Shown here piece after piece: positions 1 through 6,545 of a DNA stretch of 10,885 nt. The position numbers were made by a program, and so were the translations under genes. This DNA comes from CAZQBY01 sp964592405 [NCBI: uncultured archaeon] (GTDB lineage Archaea > Altiarchaeota > Altiarchaeia > JAFGQM01). The stretch lies in NCBI GenBank assembly GCA_964592405.1, contig CAZQBY010000017.1:6412-17296 (forward strand), read 5' to 3'. Numbering within the stretch: position 1 is the stretch's first letter; each line of letters begins with the position of its first letter. A model generated the notes under the pieces. It ran no database searches and had not been told where the DNA came from. It was given only the letters and a program-made list of their open reading frames with translations.

Positions 1-14
1 ATAGAATAATAAAG

Positions 15-166
15 GGCCGGGCCCGAGATTTGAACTCGGGTCGTCGGATGTCTGCAGCGCGTCCAAAGACGCCAAGCACCCCTTTTCTTTGGGGTGAAGC
101 ACTTTCTTTTTCGAAAAGAAAGGGCTCCCACAGTCCAACAGGATAACCAGACTACCCCAACCCGGC
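15..166 (-). tRNA. trnH: tRNA-His (GTG), split by a 78-nt intron
   Basis: Read on the minus strand, the acceptor strand GCCGGGT (166-160) pairs with GCCCGGC (22-16), including one G-T pair. The T arm is CCGAG-TTCAAAT-CTCGG and the anticodon stem is TTGGA/TCCGA with loop CTGTGG+A, so the anticodon GTG lies at 131-129. Two histidine identity marks are present: an unpaired-type C at discriminator position 73 (position 15) and a genome-encoded G at -1 (position 167) facing it. The exons are 166-128 and 49-15, giving a 74-nt mature tRNA without G-1. CCA is not encoded. The D stem is weak (three pairs, last position mismatched), which is not unusual for tRNA-His. The identity is firm; the exact ends follow the cloverleaf. 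Confidence 0.93.
50..127 (-). other. tRNA-His intron (canonical 37/38 position)
   Basis: The intron lies after nucleotide 37, the usual archaeal site. A bulge-helix-bulge can be drawn. Loop bases CTGT (32-35) pair with GCAG at the 3' end of the intron (positions 55-52). A GGG bulge is cut after its second G and an ACA bulge before its A. The inner helix AGC/GCT (126-124 with 58-56) closes the intron. Inside are three stem-loops: a 9-bp A/T-rich stem (122-114 with 110-102), a 6-bp CACCCC/GGGGTG stem (96-91 with 82-77) and a 5-bp GCGTC/GACGC stem (72-68 with 63-59). The splicing signal should be cut by the archaeal tRNA endonuclease. I see no C/D guide-RNA boxes in it. Confidence 0.85.
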
Positions 167-200
167 CGTGAGTTTGCCCATGCTACCTGAACGGCTGGGT
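159..200. repeat. 42-bp direct repeat, copy 1 (overlaps tRNA-His 5' end)
   Basis: This 42-bp segment is repeated without mismatch at 237-278. Its first 8 bases are the 5' end of tRNA-His, so the repeat straddles the tRNA gene boundary and its leader. Its ends are inverted: ACCCGGCCGT (160-169) and ACGGCTGGGT (191-200) form a 10-bp stem in plus-strand RNA with one G-U pair, enclosing a 21-nt loop. In minus-strand RNA the same stem has one A-C mismatch. Function is unknown. Confidence 0.9.
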
Positions 201-236
201 GTTGCGAGCACAAAAGCCCGGCTTGATGCGAGCCCG

Positions 237-278
237 AACCCGGCCGTGAGTTTGCCCATGCTACCTGAACGGCTGGGT
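237..278. repeat. 42-bp direct repeat, copy 2
   Basis: This is an exact copy of 159-200, separated from it by a 36-bp GC-rich spacer (201-236). The spacer is not a further copy but contains TGCGAGC twice. The unit length (repeat plus spacer) is 78 bp. In this copy the tRNA-like GCCGGGTT is followed by unrelated sequence, so it is not a second tRNA gene. The only obvious TATA box for tRNA-His lies beyond this copy. Confidence 0.9.
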
Positions 279-290
279 CTAATTTGATGT

Positions 291-298
291 TATTATAA
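291..298 (-). promoter_or_regulatory. Probable TATA box for tRNA-His
   Basis: The minus-strand sequence TTATAATA is the only good TATA box upstream of the tRNA. With the usual archaeal spacing of about 25 nt, transcription would start near position 268, inside repeat copy 2. That gives a leader of about 100 nt before the tRNA 5' end, to be removed by RNase P. No TATA-like sequence is seen in the GC-rich stretch nearer the tRNA. The start site is inferred. Confidence 0.55.
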
Positions 299-359
299 GA
301 AAAAGGTATCTGGCGGGCCTTTTGGAGTGTTTTGGAAGGACAGTTCTGGAAGAGGGACG

Positions 360-395
360 GGCTGTTTATCTCCATTTGGCTGTTTATCTCCATTT
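360..395. repeat. 18-bp tandem duplication
   Basis: GGCTGTTTATCTCCATTT occurs twice head to tail (360-377 and 378-395) without mismatch, just upstream of the T-rich promoter region of the 495 gene. The rest of 279-359 shows no gene and no other structure that I can support. Confidence 0.9.
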
Positions 396-416
396 GTTTT
401 TTTAATTTGTTTTTAT

Positions 417-425
417 TTTTTATAC
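417..425 (+). promoter_or_regulatory. Probable TATA box for the secretion ATPase gene
   Basis: TTTTATAC (417-424) lies in a T-rich stretch about 75 nt before the ATG at 495. A start about 25 nt downstream would fall near 448, placing the 17-bp tandem duplication (451-482) in the 5' untranslated region. Confidence 0.45.
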
Positions 426-450
426 TTCTAGTAATATCCCTGATATTTTG

Positions 451-482
451 TCCCTAAGGTCCGTTCTTCCCTAAGGTCCGTT
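451..482. repeat. 17-bp-period tandem duplication before the ATPase start codon
   Basis: TCCCTAAGGTCCGTT occurs at 451-465 and again at 468-482, separated by CT, so the period is 17. The second copy ends two bases before GGGGGT (484-489), the likely ribosome-binding site of the gene starting at 495. Its position in the presumed leader could affect translation, but this is inference. Confidence 0.88.
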
Positions 483-494
483 TGGGGGTAGGAT

Positions 495-2945
495 ATGAAA
501 GAAAGCGGCAAGAAGCCGCCTCCTGCTTTTATTGCCTTAGGGGATATTCTGACAGGATTTGACAAATCCTATAGTGGACAGATTGCTGAAATACGGAGAC
601 CCAAGAACAGGGTCAGGGTCAGCAAAAGAAGGCGTGGTCTTGCGACCTTTGGTAAACTGCTTTCCCTGAGGTTCCCTCGGAAAAAGACGGATAAAGAGCC
701 CAACTGTGCCCGAAAGGAGAACATCAAGGCTAATGATATCCGCGGAAACTCTGTAAAGACTGTATATGTGAACTGCCGGGGATGTAAATTTTCAGCCGAT
801 TTGCTGGATAAAGAGTGCAGATTCAGATGTATGCAGTTGTTGGGCAGGGAGCATTATGAACGTATTATCCTAGATGATGGATTCTATAAGAGGGATTACG
901 GGCCCGATGATACAGGAAAACTGAGAGAGCTGTTGGACATAGCCGAGGGACTGGACATCCGGTTTCCAGAGGAGTGTGGGCTCTGTGCCAAGGAACATGA
1001 AAAACAAATCAGGTTGCTTAAGGAAGCCCTGATGAGGGATCCCATAGACCTGCTGCACAGGGGTATTGAAATCAAAGAGAATGAGGATATAACTGTAATA
1101 GGTGTGGAAAAAGAGGTCTGTGAGGAATGCAGGAGAAGGGTGGAAGCAGTAGTTAGAACAGCCATCACAAGGCTGAAGAACGCAAAATTGGGCAAAAGTT
1201 ATGTATTCTCTCCCATAATACGCCCATTTTTTTCCAACTCCCGGATACTCTTTAGTATCCCTTCACGGGACAAGATACAGGAGATATATGAAAATTCCGG
1301 ATCCCGTGTTGTGCTGTTCAGAGGAGATGAAGAGATGTATTTCATATTCCCACCTGAGTATGGCCTCAACAGACAACAGCTTGAGATTATGAAGCTTGCC
1401 TATGATTCAATCTCCAGAAGAGAAGGCCCACAGGATGAAAAGGCATTCACAGATCTCTGCAGAAGTGAGATAATCAAGGCTGCTTCAAAAAAAGGGTATG
1501 AGGTCTCTGTGCAGGGCATTACCACCATGACTGAGGTTATGACAAGATGTACAAGAGGCTTGGACATTGTAGAGCTTCTGCTGAGAGATCCCAATCTTCA
1601 GGACGTCTATATAAATTCACCAATAGAGACAACACCGCTCTATGTTAAACACCAGATTCTCGATGATTGCAGGACTAATGTCTATTTGACAGAGGAGACT
1701 GCACGCAACATGGTCTCAAAATTTCGTCTGAGGAGCGGGAGGGCCTTCTCAGAGGTATCACCGGTTCTGGATATGGAACTGCCAGAGTTCGGAGTCCGCG
1801 TGAACATAACCGGACCGCCTGTAAGTCCGGATGGGCTGGCCTTTGCCTTCAGACGTGCGAATGATGAACCATGGACGCTTCTGAGATTTATTGAGAACAG
1901 AATGATATCGCCAATGGCGGCCGGGCTTTTGGGTATGATGGTTGGGGAGGAGTCCACAATATTAATGTGTGGCGACAGGGGGAGTGGAAAAACCTCTATG
2001 CTTACAGCACTCATCGGTGCAATGCCAGCAAAATACCGTATACTCACAATGGAGGACACCTTTGAAATTCCTGTGCCGACTCTCACAAGAGAGGGTGGTT
2101 TCAGGATCCAGAGAATGCGAATCAGGCCATCAACGGCCGGGGACTCCCTTGAGTTGAGTGCTGATGAGGCGATGAGAAGCCTGTTGAGAATGGGAGATTC
2201 GGCAATAGTCATAGGTGAGGTTCGTGGGAGGGAAGCATGCACACTTTATGAGGCCATGAATGTTGGGGGAAGCGGAAATTGTGTTCTGGGAACAATACAT
2301 GCCAAGTCTCCCCGTAGTCTACTGGAGAGGGTTGTGTTCTCCCTGGGTGTGCCCCCACAGTCATTCAAGGCTACGGATCTTGTTGTCATTGCCGACAGAA
2401 TACGCCCGGGCGGAGGAACCCAAAGGCTCAGGAGGGTTACCGAAATCGCGGAGGTGAGAAAGGACTGGAATGAGGTGGATGCTGATAAGGTATTCTCAAC
2501 ACTGATGAATTATGACCGGAGGTTGGACCAGCTCGTTATAGGGGAAACTCTGAGATATCCGGAACGGTCAGATGTCATTTGCAGGATAGCAGCCAAGCGC
2601 GGTGTTACTCCGGCAGAGATATTAAAGGATATTGAGGCCCGGGGAAATGCCTATGGATATGCAGTAAGACTTTTTTGGAAAACAGGCGATAAGGGGCTTC
2701 TCTCTTTGAGAACCATGGTAGATCTCAACCATAGATATCTGGAGCTGGTGGATGAGAGTATAGCTGCAAAAGGGAAGGCCGATTATAACTATATATTGGA
2801 TAGGATAATCAGATGGCTTGATGAATATGCACGTAAAAGGACGCATGGAAAAGGGGCAGGTAAATACGGGATAGAACCGCAAGATGGACTATGCAGAGAT
2901 GTGCAGGAAAGCACACAAATTACTCAAGAGCAGGGTAAGCAGTGA
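495..2945 (+). CDS. Type II/IV secretion (TadA/VirB11-like) ATPase with Cys-rich N-terminal region
   Basis: This is a hexameric secretion ATPase expected to power a Tad-like or type IV pilus-like machine from the cytoplasmic face of the membrane. The ATPase core is complete: Walker A GDRGSGKT (493-500), Asp box ILTMEDTFE (516-524), Walker B IVIGEVRG with Glu575, and His box GTIHAKSP with His602. The preceding region (about 355-450) matches the VirB11/TadA N-terminal domain, with LLRDPNLQDVYIN. At 816 aa it is much longer than a typical TadA (about 450 aa). The extra length is a very basic start (residues 30-65), a region with four Cys pairs (C94/C97, C108/C112, C161/C164, C209/C212) that may bind metal, and about 150 residues after the core. 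GGGGGT six bases before the ATG supports this start. The next gene, its likely membrane partner, overlaps its end by 62 nt. The ATPase family is certain; the substrate is not known. Confidence 0.93.
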   Translation: MKESGKKPPPAFIALGDILTGFDKSYSGQIAEIRRPKNRVRVSKRRRGLATFGKLLSLRFPRKKTDKEPNCARKENIKANDIRGNSVKTVYVNCRGCKFSADLLDKECRFRCMQLLGREHYERIILDDGFYKRDYGPDDTGKLRELLDIAEGLDIRFPEECGLCAKEHEKQIRLLKEALMRDPIDLLHRGIEIKENEDITVIGVEKEVCEECRRRVEAVVRTAITRLKNAKLGKSYVFSPIIRPFFSNSRILFSIPSRDKIQEIYENSGSRVVLFRGDEEMYFIFPPEYGLNRQQLEIMKLAYDSISRREGPQDEKAFTDLCRSEIIKAASKKGYEVSVQGITTMTEVMTRCTRGLDIVELLLRDPNLQDVYINSPIETTPLYVKHQILDDCRTNVYLTEETARNMVSKFRLRSGRAFSEVSPVLDMELPEFGVRVNITGPPVSPDGLAFAFRRANDEPWTLLRFIENRMISPMAAGLLGMMVGEESTILMCGDRGSGKTSMLTALIGAMPAKYRILTMEDTFEIPVPTLTREGGFRIQRMRIRPSTAGDSLELSADEAMRSLLRMGDSAIVIGEVRGREACTLYEAMNVGGSGNCVLGTIHAKSPRSLLERVVFSLGVPPQSFKATDLVVIADRIRPGGGTQRLRRVTEIAEVRKDWNEVDADKVFSTLMNYDRRLDQLVIGETLRYPERSDVICRIAAKRGVTPAEILKDIEARGNAYGYAVRLFWKTGDKGLLSLRTMVDLNHRYLELVDESIAAKGKADYNYILDRIIRWLDEYARKRTHGKGAGKYGIEPQDGLCRDVQESTQITQEQGKQ

Positions 2946-4638
2946 GGAAGCCGGCAAACTGAAAGAAGCCATAAGCTTCCTCGGTATGGAGGTTACTCCA
3001 GAGCAAACCCGGAGTTTGGCGAATTTGATAGGATGGCTGGGTCTTGGGACGGGAATCCTCCTAATTTTTATCATCTCGTTATTCCTTGGTTTCTCCGTTC
3101 TGTGGTTACTGTTTCTGGCCTTCCCCACTGTTTTGTATTTATACTTTAGGAGATACCCCATACTGAAAGCGGATTCCGAAATGAAGAGGGGCCTTGCCCA
3201 GATACCCGAAGCAATGAGCTATCTGCTTATGAGTCTGCGGGTGAATCCAAACTTGGAGTGTGCAGTGGAATTCGCAGCTTCCCACTCAAGGGATATTTTC
3301 AGAAGAAGATTTGGGAGGATTATTCAAGACGTGAACTTGGGCAGGAACAGCATTGAAGCTGGGCTGGCCAAACTAGGTAATGATTTTGCAAAGAGGAGTG
3401 AGGAGTTCAGACGCTCCATGAGCCTAGTGCTGGCGTCGATGCTGGATAGGACCGAGAGGCGAAGACAGGAAACCCTGGATAAAGCCTCGGCAGTCCTGCT
3501 CGATGGTCTTGCCCTAAGGAATGAAAGGGAAGCACGTGCACTCAACACTCCCGTTATGATTGTTTTTACCTTTGGTATTCTACTCCCGCTTATACTCGTG
3601 GCCATAATCCCATTTACGTCCCTTATGGGGATAGAGATAAGCACGCCTGTAATAGCACTGATTTATACATTTGGTCTGCCCCTTTTTTTATATATCCTGA
3701 TAAGGTTTATCGCATCCTGTCGCCCGGTAACCATGCTACCCCCAAGGGTGCCAGCCGGGAATACACGGATTGGCCACATCATCCTGGGAGTAAGTGCCGG
3801 CCTGCTACCAGCTACAATATTTCTCTTGGGAGACACAGTCCTTGGTTCTCTCAAATATGTACCAATCCTTTTGGGAATCGGGACAGGAACTGGCACATTT
3901 ATGTTGCTGACAACTGCTGGAGTGAGGAAGGTCAGGAGGGAAATAAAAAGTATGGAAAACAGGTTTGGCGAGATCCTGCACCATTTGGGGGTTATACTCT
4001 CAGAAGGGCGCCCGCTTGAGGTTGCAATGATCAAAAGCGAGAGTCCTTTTATGAAAAGAGCTGCAGAGAACATAAGAACACTCAATGCCAGTCTGAAGAG
4101 TGCTTTTTTTGATAGAGAATTGGGTTCCCTGAGAACAGTTTACTCGGATACCATAAGGGGGATAATTGAGGTGCTGGTTTCCATCGCAGATAAGGGCCCA
4201 AAGACTCTTGCAAAAGTTTCGTTCAGGATGGCCGAACATGTAAATAACCTCAAGAAGAGTGGGGCTGAGGTCGAACGAGGTCTTGGAAGCGTGATATCCT
4301 CAATGCGGATTATCGCACTGATTGTAGCCCCTCTGGTTGGTGGTATGATATCAAGCATGAGCGTCGTGCTGGCTGAGACAATGGTCAAATCACAGGGAGA
4401 GAACCTAGGTTTTGGATATAAAACCGCAATGCCCATGGACCCGAGCATCATAACCATGGTAATAGGCATCTATATCATGGAATCTGCAGTCATACTCATG
4501 CTGTTTGGAAGTGAGCTGATAAATGGGGATGATATCGTTATGAAGAAATACTATACAGGGCTTGCCCTCCCCTTATCGATAATCGTATTCACAGTTTGTG
4601 CATGGGTGACGGGCAACCTGTTTGGGAGTATTGCATAG
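2884..4638 (+). CDS. TadC/type II secretion F-like polytopic membrane protein
   Basis: This is probably the inner-membrane platform on which the upstream ATPase acts. About nine hydrophobic segments are visible (roughly residues 46-68, 70-88, 222-243, 254-276, 297-318, 324-345, 475-497, 520-542 and 558-578). They separate two long cytoplasmic, charged, helical stretches (about 90-220 and 346-470). This is the arrangement of archaeal TadC/FlaJ proteins with two T2SSF-type domains; each stretch has the family pattern of an early Glu/Gly-rich helix, for example IPEAMSYLLMSLRVNP and FGEILHHLGVILSEGR. The length (584 aa) fits the archaeal double-domain form. The ATG at 2884 lies 62 nt inside the ATPase gene without a clear ribosome-binding site. 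Met6 and Met35 are alternative starts, and Met35 (2986) would remove the overlap while keeping all membrane segments. The two genes are clearly one operon. Confidence 0.88.
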   Translation: MDYAEMCRKAHKLLKSRVSSEEAGKLKEAISFLGMEVTPEQTRSLANLIGWLGLGTGILLIFIISLFLGFSVLWLLFLAFPTVLYLYFRRYPILKADSEMKRGLAQIPEAMSYLLMSLRVNPNLECAVEFAASHSRDIFRRRFGRIIQDVNLGRNSIEAGLAKLGNDFAKRSEEFRRSMSLVLASMLDRTERRRQETLDKASAVLLDGLALRNEREARALNTPVMIVFTFGILLPLILVAIIPFTSLMGIEISTPVIALIYTFGLPLFLYILIRFIASCRPVTMLPPRVPAGNTRIGHIILGVSAGLLPATIFLLGDTVLGSLKYVPILLGIGTGTGTFMLLTTAGVRKVRREIKSMENRFGEILHHLGVILSEGRPLEVAMIKSESPFMKRAAENIRTLNASLKSAFFDRELGSLRTVYSDTIRGIIEVLVSIADKGPKTLAKVSFRMAEHVNNLKKSGAEVERGLGSVISSMRIIALIVAPLVGGMISSMSVVLAETMVKSQGENLGFGYKTAMPMDPSIITMVIGIYIMESAVILMLFGSELINGDDIVMKKYYTGLALPLSIIVFTVCAWVTGNLFGSIA

Positions 4639-4651
4639 GCGGGTATTGGGC

Positions 4652-4852
4652 TTATTTCAAAGCCAGTTTGATATCCTCTTCCATAACCGTCTTCCTCTTG
4701 GCATGGCGAGCCAGTGCAGCTGAGGCTTCGGCTAGGGCTTCCGCATATTCCTCTACAGCTTCCTGAAAGGCTTTTAATCCCTTTTCTGAGATTCTTTCAG
4801 CTCCTGCGTTCTTCATGATACGTTCCAAGGTTGCTAAGGGTAATTCGGCCAT
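4652..4852 (-). CDS. Archaeal histone (HMf/HTz family)
   Basis: This 66-aa protein is a single histone fold that dimerises and wraps DNA into archaeal chromatin. It begins with the family signature ELPLATLERIMKNAGAERIS. It then has the long central helix (about 23-50, rich in Ala and Glu) and ends with the DNA-binding RKTVMEEDIKLALK. The length is the family norm, with no tail. A TATA box (TTTATAATAA at 4880-4871) lies about 24 nt before the ATG, so the message is probably leaderless or nearly so. It sits 64 nt behind nnr on the same strand but has its own promoter. Its 3' end faces the TadC-like gene with 13 nt between the stop codons. Confidence 0.96.
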   Translation of the reverse strand: MAELPLATLERIMKNAGAERISEKGLKAFQEAVEEYAEALAEASAALARHAKRKTVMEEDIKLALK

Positions 4853-4870
4853 TTTTGGGCATATTATAGG

Positions 4871-4880
4871 TTATTATAAA
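4871..4880 (-). promoter_or_regulatory. Histone gene TATA box
   Basis: The minus-strand TTTATAATAA is centred about 24 nt before the histone ATG. This is the distance expected between TATA box and transcription start, implying a leaderless message. The core TTATAATAA is the same as in the tRNA-His promoter candidate. Confidence 0.6.
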
Positions 4881-4916
4881 GAAAAATCAATCAGGAACTG
4901 GGTATTATGAGGAGTA

Positions 4917-6374
4917 TCAGTTCATAAGAAGCAGCCTCTCAATCCTAGGGATCCAGAACAGGAGATCCGAGGCGGTCATCCCTATGGACTTAGTAAAAAA
5001 TGCTGTCTCGCCTGCCACTCCATTTACAAAAGCTGCAAAGCACGCAGCCTTGAATGGTTCGATGCCCTGAGCCATGAAGCCTGCACACAATCCGGCGAGT
5101 ACATCGCCGGTTCCGCCCTTTGACATATAAGGACTGCCAGAATCATTGTATTTGATTCTTGTCTTTTGGCATATGATATCAACGCTCCCCTTCAGCACTA
5201 TGGCAAAATCATATTTCTTTGCCACCTTTCTAAGGTTCTTCTCATTTGCTGTCAAACCGAACAGCGCCTTGAACTCACCGGCATGTGGAGTCAGTATGAC
5301 ATTTCTGCCAAGTCTTGGGAGCATGGATTTCACGGCTTTTAACCCGTCTCCATCTATGACAGTTGGTTTTTTTGTGTTGTATATTATGGTTCGGGCAGCC
5401 TCCAGACTCTCCCTGCTGTCTCCAAGGCCATTGCCTATACACAATACATCAAAATCTCTGGAGAGGACTGCTCTGGTATCATGTGTGGAAAGATGATCGC
5501 CGGATCCCAGTGGATAGACTATTATATCAGGAGACATACCTGCTATCCTTTGGACCGTCCTTTCCGGAGCTGCAACATAGACCAGATCGCAACCGCTTTG
5601 TAGGGCGGCCATTGCAGCGAAATATGGGGCTCCTGTGTAGTTTACAGAACCTCCCACCACAAGAACCTTGCCGGCTTCCCCCTTATGGGCACTAGGCTTC
5701 CGCCAAGGATAACCAAACCTAAAATCTCCCTTCCCGACATGCGTCTCGGCCTTTTTGGGTATCCCAATATCCAAAACTACTACTTTGCCGGCAGCTTTGT
5801 TATCCTTTAGCCCCGTCTTGGGGGCATGCATGGAAATGGTCAGGGTGGGTTTGACTGCTATATCCGGAACATTACCAGTATCAGGATCCATGCCGGATGG
5901 AACATCCACCGAGATTATCTTTTTCTTGGATTCGTTCATCATCCGGATGACAGAGCGGGCCGGTTCCCGCAGTTTTCCAGAGATTCCCGTCCCGATGAGT
6001 GCATCTATGACAACATCCGCCTCTGACAGTGCAGTCTGAAGCTTATCCAGATTTCCCTTATCAAGAGGAACGAGATTACAATTCTTGTCCCCCTGTTGTT
6101 GAAGAATTGTAACATAGTTTTCATATGCCTCATCTGTTTGTGGAGGGTTGGTATAAAAAATCCATGGCTTGGATTTCAGATAACGCGCAGCTACGAAGCC
6201 ATCGCCACCATTGTTGCCAGAGCCACAGACTATAACAAAAGACTTCCCCATCTTATTGGCTATTCTGGCCACTCCTCTGCCGGCATTCTCCATGAGGTCC
6301 GACACCGGGACACCAAACCATTCTGAATTGCATTCCAGAATACGCATCTCTTTGGTGGAAATTGTTTTCATCAT
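4917..6374 (-). CDS. nnr: Bifunctional NAD(P)H-hydrate epimerase / ADP-dependent dehydratase
   Basis: This enzyme repairs hydrated NADH and NADPH. The N-terminal half (1-215) is the epimerase, interconverting R and S hydrates. The C-terminal half (220-485) dehydrates the S form using a nucleotide (ADP in the bacterial and archaeal type). Epimerase marks are GSGNNGGDGF (51-60), DALIGTGISG (124-133) and SVDVPSGMD (155-163). Dehydratase marks are HKGEAGKVLVVGGS (230-243), DGDGLKA (341-347), TPHAGEF (362-368) and KGGTGDVLAG (419-428), with the likely catalytic Asp424. At 485 aa it is the usual fused form. The reading frame opens with two Met codons. The family N-terminus (a short lead to EMRxLE) needs one of them, so either ATG at 6374 or 6371 is acceptable. 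No strong ribosome-binding site is seen. A TATA-like GGTATAAAC at 6389-6381 is too close to serve this start; an A/T-rich stretch near 6405-6420 fits better. Confidence 0.95.
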   Translation of the reverse strand: MMKTISTKEMRILECNSEWFGVPVSDLMENAGRGVARIANKMGKSFVIVCGSGNNGGDGFVAARYLKSKPWIFYTNPPQTDEAYENYVTILQQQGDKNCNLVPLDKGNLDKLQTALSEADVVIDALIGTGISGKLREPARSVIRMMNESKKKIISVDVPSGMDPDTGNVPDIAVKPTLTISMHAPKTGLKDNKAAGKVVVLDIGIPKKAETHVGKGDFRFGYPWRKPSAHKGEAGKVLVVGGSVNYTGAPYFAAMAALQSGCDLVYVAAPERTVQRIAGMSPDIIVYPLGSGDHLSTHDTRAVLSRDFDVLCIGNGLGDSRESLEAARTIIYNTKKPTVIDGDGLKAVKSMLPRLGRNVILTPHAGEFKALFGLTANEKNLRKVAKKYDFAIVLKGSVDIICQKTRIKYNDSGSPYMSKGGTGDVLAGLCAGFMAQGIEPFKAACFAAFVNGVAGETAFFTKSIGMTASDLLFWIPRIERLLLMN

Positions 6375-6433
6375 GACCGGTTTATACCTGTTTTGTTATT
6401 TCATGGTTTTTATTATTATTCCCATAGATTTTA

Positions 6434-6462
6434 TGTCAATACAACATATTGTCAATACAACA
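6434..6462. repeat. 13-bp direct repeat between nnr and the second ATPase gene
   Basis: TGTCAATACAACA occurs at 6434-6446 and 6450-6462, period 16. It lies in the 171-bp divergent intergenic region, about 25 bp before the TATA box of the 6546 gene. The position suits a regulator-binding site, but no regulator is identified. Confidence 0.85.
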
Positions 6463-6484
6463 GACAAATTTAATCAAAAGGACA

Positions 6485-6492
6485 TTATATTT
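6485..6492 (+). promoter_or_regulatory. Probable TATA box for the second secretion ATPase
   Basis: TTATATTT is centred about 57 nt before the ATG at 6546, which predicts a leader of about 30 nt. That leader contains GGGGAT (6533-6538), a plausible ribosome-binding site seven nt from the ATG. Confidence 0.5.
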
Positions 6493-6545
6493 TGGTTTGC
6501 GTTTGATTTACATTCGACATTTGTTTACGTTTGGGGATTTAAAAG

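Noticed and set aside
159-278. One-spacer CRISPR array (42-bp repeat, 36-bp spacer)
   Set aside because: The sizes fit, but there are only two repeats, one overlaps a functional tRNA gene, and the inverted arms are at the extreme ends. No cas gene is present.
159-278. C/D-box guide RNA (GTGAG and CTGA in each repeat)
   Set aside because: CTGA matches a D box, but the GTGAGTT partner departs from RTGATGA at its last three bases. No C'/D' pair is found at proper spacing.
201-278. Second, degenerate tRNA gene upstream of tRNA-His
   Set aside because: Only the first 8 nt of tRNA-His recur. No T arm, anticodon arm or 3' acceptor strand follows on the minus strand.
1682-2242. Long open frame (186 codons) antisense to the first ATPase
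   Set aside because: It lies entirely opposite the conserved ATPase core, its product is low-complexity Ser/Pro/Ile-rich, and no ribosome-binding site or family signature is seen.
6347-6374. Later start for nnr at Met10, suggested by a TATA-like box at 6389-6381
   Set aside because: The residues before Met10 (ISTKEMRILE) match the conserved start of the epimerase domain, so the longer protein is favoured.
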